Assembly: GCA_030248295.1 (NCBI GenBank)
Contig: JASANH010000965.1
Location: forward strand, 248,001-312,000
Direction of reading: 5' to 3'
Source: Mesodorylaimus sp. YZB2_4
Taxonomy: Eukaryota > Nematoda > Enoplea > Dorylaimida > Dorylaimidae
DNA length: 64,000 bases
Below are positions 12,701 to 25,006 of the stretch, piece by piece; the first letter of the stretch is position 1; each line of letters begins with the position of its first letter. The notes beneath the pieces were generated by a model. It made no database searches. It was not told the DNA's origin and worked only from the letters and a program-made list of their open reading frames with translations. Made by a program: the position numbers and the translations under genes.

Positions 12701-15700
12701 AGGCCAACTGCAGCCGGAAGAATTGAGCTAAGCAAAAGGGCAACACAAACGTAGCAGCTGAATCCACCACAAACAAAGAAGCCGGCCCGAAGCAAAACAG
12801 AGGGAGCATCAAGCAGCCATAGCAACTAGTAACCCGCCATTGCCAAGTCGCACACGACTCTAACGACAGTTATCATTCCATTAGTAGAACCACAAACACC
12901 TCACCCACACCAGCCCCAACTTTCTTAGGCGTTAGGATAGGCATTTCAAGCAAGCTCGCCGACGATATACATTTCGCAAAGCCCATCAAGGACCCGCAAG
13001 GCAATATCTTAATCCCCAAACTAGTACATACCTGAAGGATCAATTCGAAGGCAGCTGGCAAAGCGATATCGTAACTGGCTATACTCTTTATATCTTTAAA
13101 TTTTTCTAGGGCGTTTCGAATCAGCTAAAAAGATACGGTTTACAGAAAATGATAATTTTACACACAGATCCCATACTTACGTGCTTATTTCGAATCGTCG
13201 CTTGTACTAATCGATTTTCAAAGCATTTGTACAAGTAATTCGTCTGCTCGTTGAACTGAAATATACACCGCCGTATGACACCATCACCTATTCCCCCTAC
13301 CCAGACTTACCACCAGAATATTAAAGAAATCATTCTCCGATAACGTCTCTAAAATAACATCTATCGTTCGTTTAGCAATTTCGAAACGTTGCCCCAACAT
13401 CGATCCGCTAATATCCAATAGAATGACAACATTCTTCGAATTGGTCGCCCCGTCGATAAACCTGAAATTTTGTCTTGTGATCGACTTTTATCGATTCGCA
13501 ATTGATCGCTATCGATCATTATTAATCACAGGCAGCTGCTGATCATTATTAACTTATTCTATAGGCACCACTATTAAGTTAATCAATATCAGCACAATAA
13601 TGATCGATCGCGATCGATCGATCAATCATCACTCAATCGCAACTCCAAATTTCCCAAAGACTAACATACCATTCCGTATTCCGGCAATCGTATAAATCCA
13701 AAGGCGGATTATCTCCTGGCCTATCAAAGAGCCACGGTGCGGCCGGATAATATCGCATGAATCCAGTTTTGGAACAAAAAAATAACCAACTGGCCGATGT
13801 GAAATTCCGTTTACGTCGATCGATTACTATATCGTCCAAAATCCCCGACCATCGAATTTCATTGATAATAGTCACATCTAAATTTAATCAACATCACATT
13901 CAATCAACATCACCCGGCATGCGTGGGAGAGAATGTGCCAACCAAAGTCGAGTCTGGGACTGGGACAAGGCTAGTCTAGGACTACGCCAGCGGCTGGAAT
14001 AGGGGAGTTCAATAATACTCTCCCAGACCCCTGACACGCACGTCCGTTCAGCATCTCTCCTATCAACTTACAGAAGAGCCTGTCTTGATAGGACACACCC
14101 TTCCCTGGCCCACACACGACACACGCACTCAACGAGATCATGATACGGCCCCTATGCAATTGTGTTATACGGACATTTTTTCACCCACCGACTGCTCAGA
14201 TTTCTTAGCTGATCATCGCTCAATATCCATTTAGTGTCGTACCTTATCAACACTCTATGTCATCTTATCCTAGTGCAACCCAAGCTCACACCAGCAGCCC
14301 GCTATGCCATGCATTGCTTCTCTCACCCACTCTACCCTACAACCCAAAGTGGCATTATGGAAAAGTTCAGCTTGCCATACCTGTAATTCACAGTCACAAT
14401 ATCAGAGAGAAATCAATCCTGATGAATTTCATATCAATACACTTATGGCAATCATCCACCGCGCCCTATCCTCATCACATTAGGACGGCATTACTAAAAA
14501 TTAGCTTCAAATTCAAACATTTCGCGCCAAAATTCAATTCAAATCCGCTTCTTCATTCAAGTCACAAAAAACTTACTTCTAGCATAGATCGGTGTTGGTA
14601 CATGGACGCCAGTATGTTTCAAATCCACGTGCATATTAAAAAAATTTGGATTCTTCTGATAATTTAATTCATCCGTTTCTGGGATCCATCGTAATCCAGT
14701 TTTTCCACCAAGACTCACACCATTCGTGCCGTTCTTTGCATCGAAATATCGATACTATAAACCATTTCCCATCGATTACTTTGTTTACCCCCCCCCCCCC
14801 ACAAGAAACCACTGACTTACAAAATTAATCTCGTCATTTTCATTATTGATTTTTTCGTGTTCAAGATATTCATACGTATCTCGTGATATTTCCAATTGAT
14901 CTTTCAAATCCTAAAACAAAACAAAATTAAACAGAATAATCAGATTTTTTTCAAAAAAAAACACAAACCTTCGCTAAACTTTTCCTTTTTTCAAGATATT
15001 TTTCTAAACGATCTTTCATTTCGTCAACAACCGCTTCCGGATCCAACTGCGACACAGTTGCACCAGCTTCTTGGTACCGCTGAAGAAAAATGAATCATGT
15101 ATGGAAGTGAAAAATAGAATAAAAACGCGAGCCCCGAGCGGGAATCGAACCCGGAACACCTATAATCACCAATTTAACAGTTTCAGCTAGGCCCATGTTT
15201 CTCATTTTTTCTACATTTCTTGATTTCAATCTGCGCAATTTCTTTCAACGGTTAAAAGTATGCAAGGGTTGGGAATACGACTAGGAACGACGGAGGACAG
15301 ACTGACAACCAAAAAAAGTGGGCTGGCAACCCATTGGAGGCATGAGATGACAAGAGTAGCAATCTGAAACCTGTACATCAGGCAGTAGAGATGGGGCGTT
15401 TGTGCTGTGGTCACGTCCATAGTTTGCTATGACCCAAAATGGCCCTAGTGCACTTGATCGGACGGACAACTGATGATTGACGAAAACATATTCCTGTCAA
15501 GGGGCCGAGGTCTGAATATCTTAGCATCACAGACTGTGAAGTTACAGTAGATAAAGCCTCCGGAGACCACACCACAGGCTAAGGGGGAGAGGTGTCGAAA
15601 GGTTCAATAGTCTAGCATTCCCGACCCTAACTGACAGATTTATCCGCGCCTTTTGTATGCCCTACCTCAGAAAGTATGTGCATAGCCTTTACCTGACCGT

Positions 15701-16521
15701 AGTTACAAACCACTTGAAAATGCCTACCCGCTTTCTGCGGTGTCCCCTGGCGAAACAATATCCTAAAGACCACATCGGGTAAGGGTGGGGTGTCTCAGTG
15801 ACTCAATGAACAGGCAGGCCCCAAGGCAAATGATGCAGTCCGCCTGCAATGGCCCCCTGTGAGATACGGGCAGGGGCATCGAGAGTCTGTTGGAGCACGG
15901 GTTGCTCGAAGCAGCCTATCCATTGCACGATGGAGACCACAAGTACAAGCACAGGGACGTGTCCCCAAACCAGTACAACCAGTCTACACGCTGAATGGAG
16001 CACTATGCGGAGGGCCTTTCTGGCCAGCCGTTGAATTGCATACACATACTCGGCACTTGGTAGACCTGTCTGTCCTCCCTCCACTCTACCACCAGATGGT
16101 GTGGGTAGACCTCTCAACAATGAAACAAGGATAGCACAAGTTGCGCTCCCTTTCGGCACCTACCCGCTTTGTGGCGCTATCTCCCAGTGAATGCACACAA
16201 ATTTTGGCTCCATCCAGGTACCCTCACGCTTTTTGTGGTGCAATCTCTATAGTACACCCCCCTCCACAACTCACCTTTATCAGCTCATCGACTTGTGTGG
16301 CATCGGTTGCAGTCTTATAAATGGAATCTCCGAATGCTCTCGCCCATTTCAGAATGCTATAAAATACATCACATCATCTCTATCAATCCAACAAAGCCAC
16401 CCCATCCCGCTTACTTTTCAGACGACAACCTAGCCCGAAGCTCCCTTTCGTTCAATCCCTCCGATCCATGATGCACTGATATCCATACAACAATGATCAG
16501 ACACGATCCAACCATCCGCAT
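3732..16521 (-). CDS. CACNA2D: Voltage-gated calcium channel alpha2delta subunit
   Basis: Extracellular, membrane-anchored auxiliary subunit of high-voltage-activated calcium channels. The start at 16521 opens a signal peptide ([16 protein letters not shown]). The next exons read [19 protein letters not shown], matching the VWA_N 'KKWAxxFGxxLY' block. Later come VWA_N exons near 13650-14760, then the VWA domain near 13310-13460 with an intact MIDAS DISGS motif. A Cache-type domain lies near 10200-10450 ([34 protein letters not shown]), and delta-side exons lie at 7226-6795 and 6115-5570. The last exon, 3863-3732, ends in a hydrophobic tail ([18 protein letters not shown]) that fits a GPI signal or a TM segment. 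More than fifteen short exons are visible. I did not resolve every splice site between 4000 and 12500. The introns are heavily loaded with repeats. Confidence 0.88.
4444..4725. repeat. Intronic dispersed repeat, copy 1
   Basis: It shares GGCGGGTGATTC-AAATTTGAAACCTC-AATGCAG and several following 'TTCCCTGATTTT(CCAGG)' units with 11470-11815. Upstream, a CCAGCACTAC block is also shared. Both copies sit in introns of the alpha2delta gene. The class is unknown. Confidence 0.6.
5015..5381 (+). repeat. tRNA-derived SINE, family A, copy 1 (interrupted)
   Basis: The SINE has box A (TGGCCTAGCGGTCAAGGCG, about 5028), box B (GGTTCGACTCCC, about 5278) and a TGACATGACA tail. Compared with the copy at 48062-48240 it carries a 192-bp insert between boxes A and B, annotated separately at 5064-5255. 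It lies in an alpha2delta intron, opposite to the gene's strand. Confidence 0.8.
5064..5255. mobile_element. Solo-LTR-like insertion inside the SINE
   Basis: A 192-bp segment that begins TGT and ends ACA. It is flanked by GGTGC at 5059-5063 and GGTGC at 5256-5260. Other copies of the SINE lack it at exactly this point. TG...CA ends plus a 5-bp target duplication are the marks of an LTR retrotransposon that has recombined to a solo LTR. No internal coding region is present. Confidence 0.7.
6326..6343. repeat. Poly-C run, one of several G/C homopolymers in the alpha2delta introns
   Basis: C runs of ten or more occur here and at about 7641-7657 and 14789-14799. A G run occurs at about 7826-7836, and poly-C again at 7896-7903. 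All lie in introns of the alpha2delta gene. They may be replication-slippage products and are prone to sequencing error. Confidence 0.7.
8837..8998 (-). repeat. Dispersed 160-bp repeat (family C), copy 1
   Basis: The reverse complement matches 46792-46950 through GGGTCCGTA, GTGGAGCTTTTGCACCACGC, AACCAAGTC-TCCGACCT, CACCCTGACGGG and CAGCTGCTA in the same order. There is no coding content. It could be a SINE or MITE remnant. It lies in an alpha2delta intron. Confidence 0.75.
11470..11815. repeat. Intronic dispersed repeat, copy 2
   Basis: Second copy of the 4444-4725 repeat, in the same orientation. It carries extra units of the internal 'CTTTTCCAGGTTT / TTTCCCTGATTTT' motif, so the family appears to vary in unit number. 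Confidence 0.6.
15122..15196 (-). other. tRNA-like segment
   Basis: On the minus strand this reads a box-A-like TAGCTGAAACTG followed by a clear T-arm (CGGG-TTCGATT-CCCG) and a C/G-rich 3' end. The 5' acceptor strand does not pair with CTCGGGGC, so I do not call a functional tRNA. It could be a decayed tRNA or the head of another SINE. It lies inside an alpha2delta intron. Confidence 0.4.
15819..16035 (+). pseudogene. Anoctamin exon fragment in an alpha2delta intron
   Basis: About 215 bp matching the anoctamin gene at about 45222-45437, with shared runs such as GGGCATCGAGAGTCTGTTGG and ATGCGGAGGGCCTT. It carries many substitutions, a premature TGA after CCCCTG and small deletions, so it cannot code. 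It sits on the strand opposite the host gene, in the intron between 15080 and 16285. It is older than the copy at 26587-27534, which is closer in sequence to 45222-45437. Confidence 0.85.
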
Positions 16522-17325
16522 CTTGGACCCGACCTTATTCTCCTAAAATATTCCACCTTTCGACACGTATCGCGCTAGGTCTTCTTCAAATGGGCAACTA
16601 AGAATTGAAGAGCCGTTTTTTCCCCACCGCACCACCTAACAGCCAATATGTAACTACGCACGAAACGGTCTCCTTCTGGCAACCTACTGGCACCGCTTCG
16701 CCATCCAGGTCTGTGTCCATATACGGATGAAGCATAGATGCTAATCACAAGAAACACGTGAAAGTAAGCTCTTCGACGATTCCAGTCGTCGCCAGCACTA
16801 CTCCTCTGCTACAACACGCCAGACCTGGCCTCGGATCAATATTCAAGAGCGCGTAGACGCCAAAAGCTAGTCTCACCCTCCCTGCAAGGCCCCTTCACCC
16901 CATGGCCATCATGTAAAAGTCGCCAAAAGCACAACTCCCTTCGCCCCTTATTGTCGGCTCGACTAAAAATGGACGCCCGACCCCGCCATCCCAAAAAGCA
17001 TTCCCACGTGACAACACTCGTAAGAGAAATACAAAAAAACCATAAAAAGATTACAACGGCTCACGTTCCCATCAAACCAAGATATTCGATTATGCGCTAT
17101 AAAAACGCATTTCCATAAAAGCATCAATCACATCGTCAAAACCCAATGTTTACTGGTGAAAAAAACGAACTAGCAGAAACAAAGTACACGCGCACAATCA
17201 TGACCTCGAGACTAAGCAATTCACAAATCGCTGTATTCTTTACTAGCGCCCACCGACACTCCTTCATCCTCGTGAAACGTCGTCGCCGAACTCTAAAAGT
17301 ACACAATCCATCATTCAATCCCTCG
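16522..17325. other. Intergenic: alpha2delta 5' end to COPS3 3' end
   Basis: Spacer between two genes that both read on the minus strand. It must hold the alpha2delta promoter or 5' UTR and the COPS3 3' UTR. I see no other gene. The open frames at 16575-16757 and 17146-17424 have no recognisable content. Confidence 0.5.
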
Positions 17326-19861
17326 TCAGGCCATCAAAAATTGCCAAATTACTTTCACAACTTTCTGAACATATTTCGGATTCAGCAAAATGTCCAAATC
17401 CAACTGCCTGACCAATCGACTTAATTCAATGCCACTTCCAACCTGAAAAGACCGCACGTACACAATACATGCACCAATAGATGGAGGGCAGTTGATGACA
17501 GTGCGACTGCATCAACTGTCTGTACCCGTAACTTACCTCCGTATCGATCATTCGCACCACTCCAGGAGTATCGTATTTTTCCGGACTATCGTGAAAATGA
17601 ACCATTCCATCCTTCTGATTGATCGTGGCAAAAATATCCCCATCTTCGATCTATAACCAAGACAAAATAAACTAGACCCCGAAAAAACTAAAAAGCTTAC
17701 CATAGCTACGATATATTTCTCCGCTTCGGCCGGATCACTCAGACGGCATCGATTAGCCACATCGAATAAACTCAATGTGAGGAAAGTCTGAAATGGAAAA
17801 CGATTACATTAATCCAAGAAACCCGCGATTGCAGCTGAGCTGACATCACCTTGGTCAAACGTTGTATACTCCGTTTTATACTCGACGTCACCACTTGTTT
17901 CACTAAACCCATGTTTTTATCCTGTAAAAGAAAACATGACCACACTGTGCCACTCATAGTTAGCCGCCAGGTCACAATGGAAACCCAGGATTCCATGGAT
18001 CGATATCCATCCTCAAAACAAGCCCCACCTGGAACCTCCTGTCCACCAGACCCTGGGTGAGGACTTGGAACCCGACTGACCCTGCACTCCAGTTTTCCAG
18101 TGTCGACCAGAGAATACACTACTGTATGATCACGCTAGGTCATGCCTACCCAAAACAGGCTTCTTTGACATGCACAAATTAGGAACAAAACGAAAAGCAA
18201 GCGCCCTGATGCCTCTTTCAGGTAAAATCCCAGGCTATTTTTGAGGAAACATAGTAAATCAGGATTCACCGCCAGTCGATTAATCCAATATCAGTAGGCT
18301 CTTACCCGATTAAACACATCAGTGCGTTTAGCCACGCAATCGCGCAAGGCATCAGGTGAATTCGTAGCATAGGCGTTCGCCAATTCAACGTACGCTTGGC
18401 ACACTGGTTTGATGAAACGAGCGACTACGGAAGACGTGTATTTCGGTAAATGCGTTAACTAAAAAGCAAAATAACTTGTCAAATTGTTCACCACAATAAA
18501 TCAATAACTTACTTTTCCGTGAAGAATCAAAGAAACAAGAATATGTTTCTTATACGATTCGATCATTATATGACTAACGGCTTGCGCTGGCGTTGTGACT
18601 GTCTGAAATTACGAAAACAATTATCATTATAACTAAATAAAAGTCACCAACTAGATTACCACTTCGAAAAAATGCAAAGCCCTATCGAAATTCTTCAATG
18701 CTGCGTAAATCATTCCACCGTAATAATAGTAGGATAAAAAGTATTTCGCATCGAAAACGGGACAATGCTAAATTAAAGAAATGGAATTTACCATAGCCAA
18801 ATGCAAAAAATACTTGAAAATTGCAATAAATTTACCTCTTTGGCGACATCAGTTATATCAACATCCAAGAATTTTAAAGCCGGCTTAAAATTCTTCGCTT
18901 TCAAGCATAACTGAAACAAAAATTCAGTAATTTAGGATTTCATGGATAAGTGATAAAATCGCCTTTACCATGCATAAATCAGCGTGAGCCAAGGTAAGCT
19001 GAGAGCTAGAAGTTTGCAGTCGTTCTATAGCTTTAACCAACAGCGAAATACCACGGGCAGGCTGAAAAAAATTGGGAAAGTCTTAGGTTGTTCGAAATAA
19101 ATAAAATAAGACGCACTTCTTGCTTATTAATCAAAATTTCCGAAATCCGATGGCATAATTCACAATCTGAAAGAAAACTTGGTTAGTAAGAACAAAACTG
19201 GACGTAGAAGGCGTGATTTACAAATATCAGGTAGCAAGCGAATTTGTTCCCCGTTACAGCTTGAGAAAAATTCTTGCAATTGAACAAACGCGGCTTCAAA
19301 ATCATTCGCGTTATTCAAGGCAACTGTGCGAGCATACCTAAATGGCCGACATCGAATGATTAAAACCAGTTAGAAAATATAATCTACTAGGCCTATAAAC
19401 TTACAAAACGCCAAGAACTCCGAGCGAATGTTGTTGCAAATCCAAAGTTTGCAAAACATTTTCCAAATGAGCCACATTTTTCGCCAAAACATCACTGACA
19501 GCTTTCCGCACTTCGTACGATAACTGCAAATGATGTCCTAGAAAGATAATTATACGACGACCTCGCAGATTTGACATGAAGAAACGAAAAAAGACAGGAA
19601 ACAGAGCTCCTTTAGCATATGCGGACTGTAAATATGTAAGGAGAGACAGGGAAACCGGCAAACCCACCGACAGGCCTAGGAGAGGCTAGCAATGCAGACA
19701 GCGGGTATGAATATTTGCGGAAATGAGTCCAAAAATGAACAATTACATACACCGATTTAGATGTTCCGCAAATACCACTCTAGAACACAAGAAAACAAGA
19801 TTTACATACCATTAGCCGACAAAATTTGAACTTGGCTGACGAACTGTTCTAAAGCAGACAT
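17326..19861 (-). CDS. COPS3: COP9 signalosome complex subunit 3
   Basis: Scaffold subunit of the COP9 signalosome, which removes NEDD8 from cullin-RING ligases in nucleus and cytoplasm. The start at 19861 gives [18 protein letters not shown]. Later exons give [22 protein letters not shown], then the helical repeat block with YYYYGGMIY (about 18700-18740) and [23 protein letters not shown] (about 18520-18600). Next come [10 protein letters not shown] (about 17920) and the PCI winged-helix part ([31 protein letters not shown], read across 17537-17790 and split between exons). The last exon, 17439-17326, ends in QFLMA-stop. Introns are mostly 50-100 bp. Order and length match animal CSN3. Confidence 0.93.
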
Positions 19862-20554
19862 TTTCCGAACACGTTCAGTTAGCTTCAGTCGATATTTCCG
19901 ATAAATTTTTAATGGTTAACAAATAATGGCCCCACAAGAAGCAAAAGAACTATATTTGCTTTCGATGAAGAATAAAAGAAAAGAAATCAAAATTCGCCGA
20001 TTCCCCGATGAAACACGACATTTTTTTCGCGCACATTTATTCTTCCCCTAGTAAAATAAAGTCTTAGCACAAAAGTTTAACGCGATAATTTTTTTAAATC
20101 AAGCGATTTTGGAATTACTTGGGTGATTTCTAGTTTTTTTCTTTCAGCTTTGCAATTTTAAGACTGTAGAAGCCGAGTAATTTTTTATTTCTTGTGTCTG
20201 AAACCATAATGTTCCTTGCTCACTTGGTCGAAATTGGCACAATGCTGGAAGATTTATTGACTTGCTCCAGTTTTTTCTCTGAACTCTTCTCCGACGATAG
20301 AAAGTCAGGTGACAGACGGAAACAATGTAGATACATAGGTATTTAGGTTTTACTTTTTTCAAAGATTTTCTAGATTTCTCGCTATTCTGCTTTGATTTTT
20401 TGCGTGGTTTGCATTCGCCTTGGTGGTGGCCTCCTCCATCTTTTGCTTTAGCTACTGGCGAAATTTATTATTTATGTTGCATGTTTCACATGTGTCCATT
20501 TAAGAAAAATGTTCATTTCTCTTTCCTTTTAGCATTGTACATAGTCCTATATGT
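19862..20554. promoter_or_regulatory. Divergent 5' region, COPS3 / CCSER-like gene
   Basis: About 690 bp between two divergently transcribed genes. It is AT-rich, with no TATA box that I would defend and no coding signal. It presumably holds both promoters and 5' UTRs. The role is inferred from layout only. Confidence 0.4.
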
Positions 20555-23500
20555 ATGGGCGTGTCGCAGTCGAAAGGTGAGGAAGACGCTGGCAGTGCCG
20601 GGTCCAAAAAGGAGGCGATAAATAATTGCAATTGGGAATCGATTGAAACGTCAAACGAAAAGTCAGCGAGCGGAAGAAATCGGTCGTCTGGAATGTCGTC
20701 CAGTACAAATAGGCGTTTTCGGATGCTTTTGCCGCGACGGCGATCATCAACGCGGAAATCGGATTCTTCTTCAGCCAGTAATGAAGCAACGGGCAGCCAT
20801 TTTTCTGCGCCGAGTCCATCACCGATCGTGGCTTCATTTATGACCAATATTTCGAGCAGGTGCAATCCAACGATCGTTGCGACTGGTGATGGCAGTGGAA
20901 GTTTCAATAAGGCCTATTCGTATTCTCGTGCCACTGAAGATACGAGTGGAAATAGTGCGACATCGTTGGACAGCGGCTTAAAATGGCCGTCGTCATTGCG
21001 GAAACAACAAGCGCGTCAACGAATGGCCGCCGCTTTGGGAATACCGTCGCCAGTGCCAAGTATGAGCGAGCCGTCCGAAGATAATTTGAGTATGGTGGAA
21101 GAAGAACCGACCGGAATGCCCAACTCAGGTAAGTTCTTGAAAGAGATAGGGAAGTATTTGGTCATTTCGCAGTGTTGGGAGTTTGGAGGAAGACTCAATT
21201 TTCGTACCGTTTCAATCCAGTTTTTCGCATTCAACGTATAAGTGCCCATTAATCGCGTACTCACCCTTGCTTGTTTCCTTCCTGACTGGCTTTGTTTGTC
21301 GAAATCGTTCAAAACGAATCGCATGTTCCTCCCGTTTGGATCGCTTTTTTCGAGACAATGTCCATCTTGTCACGAGTTACCGATTGGCTCCACCGACTGG
21401 TGTTCTCTGATCTCTACACCGCGCATACGCACGAGTATTGGTGCTGTGTTTGACGTTCTGCTCGTGCAGGTGTATTGTCATTAGAATCTCTATTCTGCCA
21501 TCAACCAGTGCTTTTCTTTTTACACGCGAGCAGTCGTCGTTAGCTTGCGGCATCGTCTGCCATCTTTTGAAAAGTGCCCGAATAATACTGACCAGCCATG
21601 CGAATAGCTAGACTAGGGTTCGTGTAGTAGCCTAGCCAATGCTTACACAGCTGCCACTCGATGTCGACGACTCTTGGACGGCCGGATTGAGGAGAATAGA
21701 TGGTGCTCGAGCGACCAATTGTTTAAGCCAAACGTCGGGCTTGACTTTGTCGAGTATATTTCTCCTATCGTTGTTATAATTGACAACTATTCATGCAACA
21801 TTTTTTGATTTTCTCGAATCAGTTACAATTTTTAGTTGATCGTTTTACAAACGTTATGCTTTTTTTGAATTTTCTACGAATATCGTAGATTTCACAAGTC
21901 GTTCGTTCCTGTTTTCAAGTACCTACGACGAGATGGATAGATGGATTGGTTGGGTGCGCTCGCGTCTTACTTTACTCGATTTATGTGAACTTATACGTTG
22001 AATAGAAAGTGTGAAAAACTGGATTGAAACGGAGCGAGAACGAGAGTTTAGTCGACCGAGTGTACATCATCATTTGCTAATCGCCAGTCTTTGAAAAGAG
22101 ATTATTATTTCGTCTTCTTTTCAAACGGGAAACTTGGAAAAGTAGAATTTTCGAGGATCATAAATAATTCTCTGGTTTATTTTGTTGGTTGGTTTATATT
22201 CAGTAAAAGACTGATGGGAATTTTACATTTCTTGAACAACGCTTTACCGCGTTTATTTTGTTTGAGTTCGAAATTTGACGGTATGACGAGACCATTTGAT
22301 TTTATGCTGCCTGACCTGACTGGAGGTGGAAGGGTTTTTTAAAAATGACACAAATGGGAGACTAAGGTGATGAGGATTTTATTTTATGTAAATTGTAATA
22401 ATGTGTTTTAGAAAGTGAAACAAGAACAAAGAATCAACAGATCGGTTTGCAAAGTGTTGATGATCGTCACACGAGTCAGTCAGTTTTTAGTTGCGTGGCC
22501 AGACCGGCGAGTATTATTGAACCGGTGGAAATTGCAATTACTGCTCCAATTTTGGTTACCACCTGCCAATCGAACAAAATTGAAGCATCGGAGGTGAAAG
22601 AAATTGAAAAACAACCATGTCTGACCGTGGTGGTTAGTGGAATTCCAAAGAAGAAATTGAACGAGTCTCAAGGATCGCCTGGTGTCATTAGATCGCAATC
22701 GATGATGGATAAAAGCGATTCCGGTTTTGCAGCTCCAATTTCGAGAAGTATGGAAAATTCGAGTTCAGTGGAAAGCCGTATAAAAAGACCGAGTACATTG
22801 ATTCCGTATAAAATACCGGAAAGTCGATCGGCGTGGGCGAAATTGTGCACTGGAATAGCGCCACTGGCCGAAAGTGAATGTTTCGTTATTGAGAATAGTC
22901 CGGCAGTTGAATTTCCTCCATCCTCGCGAGGTTCATCGAGTTTGAAAATTGGATTACGACACCAACACCCGCCACCATCGCCTTTGTCGTCGGAAGAAAG
23001 AGACAGTGGATACGCTGGTGGAAATGAGAAAATGAAGAAGGCGTGTGAAGGAAATTATCAAAATGGAATAGGATTCGCAACGACGACGGCGTCGAGAATG
23101 CAATCGAGATTGAAAAACCCGTCGACGTATATGAACCGCCAGAAAATAATTTATAATCGCTACGGTGCCGATTCTGGTCACAATGATAGTGGATATGCGG
23201 GAGACGAGAGGACGACGACTGAAGAAGTTGTGCGCTCTGAAAGAAAATCGGAAACGTCCACTATTTCAGACTCATTAATGATCGGTAGTAGCGTGGCCGA
23301 TTCGGATGAAAGTCGCCCCGATGTCTCGCCTGTATTGATGGAGAAATCGAAAACGACACGTCTTTCTCCAATCATTACGACGAAACGAGAATTACACGAT
23401 TCCGGTGTAAAAATAGATTCCATATACGGAAGTAACAGCGATGCGACTGGGGGCGGAATCGGCTATGGAAGCAAGACGAGCGGCAGTCCAGAAGGAAGCC

Positions 23501-25006
23501 TTTATCGTGGATTGATCGATGACGAAATACGAGATCAACCAGAACTGACGATCGCGTGCAAGAGTCTAGAAAGAGTGGATGAAACAAGGTGTCGGGTAAG
23601 TCGAGCAGAGGGGAGAAAAGTTGACGGTTTGTGGGGAGCGATCACGAGCAAGCTCAAAGAATTGATGCTTTTTAGAGTAAGGAAGACTCGTTGGCGAAAG
23701 ATTCGCTGATCAAATGCCCTGGTCCGATTCATATCAGAGACAAGGTGCATCGACGATCAAATAATAATCGGATGCATGAATCGTACGAGAGCACGGTATC
23801 ATCGCTGAGTATCGACTCGGAGGACATGATGCTGGATTTTCACGGTTCATTGGACTTGGCGGGAGAAGAAGCCGATGTCGTTGCCAGCTGCGATGCCGCT
23901 AGCACGTATTCATCGCTGGGTCGTCGAAGCGGAAGGAATAGTGGAGGAAGTTGGGGAAGAAAGAAAACGAGAAGTTTAGCGGCTGCTGGAAAAAGACCTA
24001 GTTTAGAGGCAGTCATGGACGAATGGGCGTCTTTGAAAGGCGATTTGGAAAGCAGGTAATTGAAATGTGTGCGCTTGAATAGTAATATTGTGACTATTGG
24101 AATGTTTTAGGGCCCAACTCCATCATCCCTCAAGACAGCGTACATTGTCCGACTTGCCACCCACATCCTCGGCAGTCATGCCGGGACGTATCCTGAAACC
24201 TCCGGTGGCGTTGGATAGTAACGGCTTGCCTTCGGTCGGTGTGGATCAGCAAACGTATCGTCACGTGGTGCAGGATGTGACAGTCGTGAAGACTCTGTTG
24301 TTACGGTTGAAGCGGGTTCTTCAAGAAGTAAGTGTGCAAACATTCTCGTCTCGGCTAGTCGGTGCGAGCAAATAGACTTGAAACGGGAAGGGACAACGGT
24401 TAAGGGCTCGAAGGGGGCCGAGTAGAGAGTGAAGAGAGGCGTCAGAGAGTGAAAATTGATGATGGTGTGGCGGGTAGGGTTTGAATTGGCGTGCGTAACT
24501 GTTCACGGTCGACTGACCAGTTGCTTAGCAGTCAGTGCTTGGAGTAGACACGTTTTATTTTTGCAGGCGGAAACATCAAATCCGTTCGAAAATTCGATAA
24601 GTGCAATAGTGAGTTCTACTCTGTACTCTGTACCTTGGGATGATATAAAATATATGTTCTTTTTAGAATTGTATATCAAAATTGCATATTGTGGATCAAG
24701 AAGAGAAGAAAGTGAAAAATGAACAAGAACCCGTTTTGATTGAAGCGTTGAAAGAGGTACGGGCATCGTGGTCCAGATATGTGCCGTTTTAAACCATGGT
24801 TTTTGTCTTTATAGGAAAATCATGCCTTACGGAATCAAGTAGCGGTGATGGCGCAACAAATGGAGGACCAAAATCGAGTCATTCAGTGCCTGCAACAGCA
24901 ATTGGTAAGCAGTCTGGGCATAAATATGGAAACGGGGAGCGAAGGAGATGTTTTAGAAGCAATATCGCCAAAGAAATGTAAGGAGATCCGAAAGCGCCTT
25001 GGATGA
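20555..25006 (+). CDS. Serine-rich, coiled-coil-ended protein (CCSER-like)
   Basis: Seven exons join in frame: 20555-21128, 22412-23595, 23676-24055, 24111-24327, 24567-24608, 24667-24756 and 24815-25006. They give 892 residues. The N-terminus MGVSQSK fits an N-myristoylation signal (G2, S6). The first 700 residues are Ser/Arg/Thr-rich, low in complexity and probably disordered, with repeated 'DSGYAG' motifs (exon 2). The conserved-looking part is C-terminal: YRHVVQDVTVVKTLLLRLKRVLQEAE, then TSNPFE, then a predicted coiled coil (EENHALRNQVAVMAQQMEDQ...). Length and this C-terminal layout resemble the CCSER/FAM190 family, but I recognise it only loosely. The stop at 25004-25006 assumes read-through of a GTAAGC after the CLQQQL residues. 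That site could instead be a donor. Confidence 0.6.

Noticed and set aside
17772..18119. 115-residue frame extending a COPS3 exon
   Set aside because: Only the KNMGLVKQ part belongs to COPS3. The upstream part follows a good acceptor and is intron.
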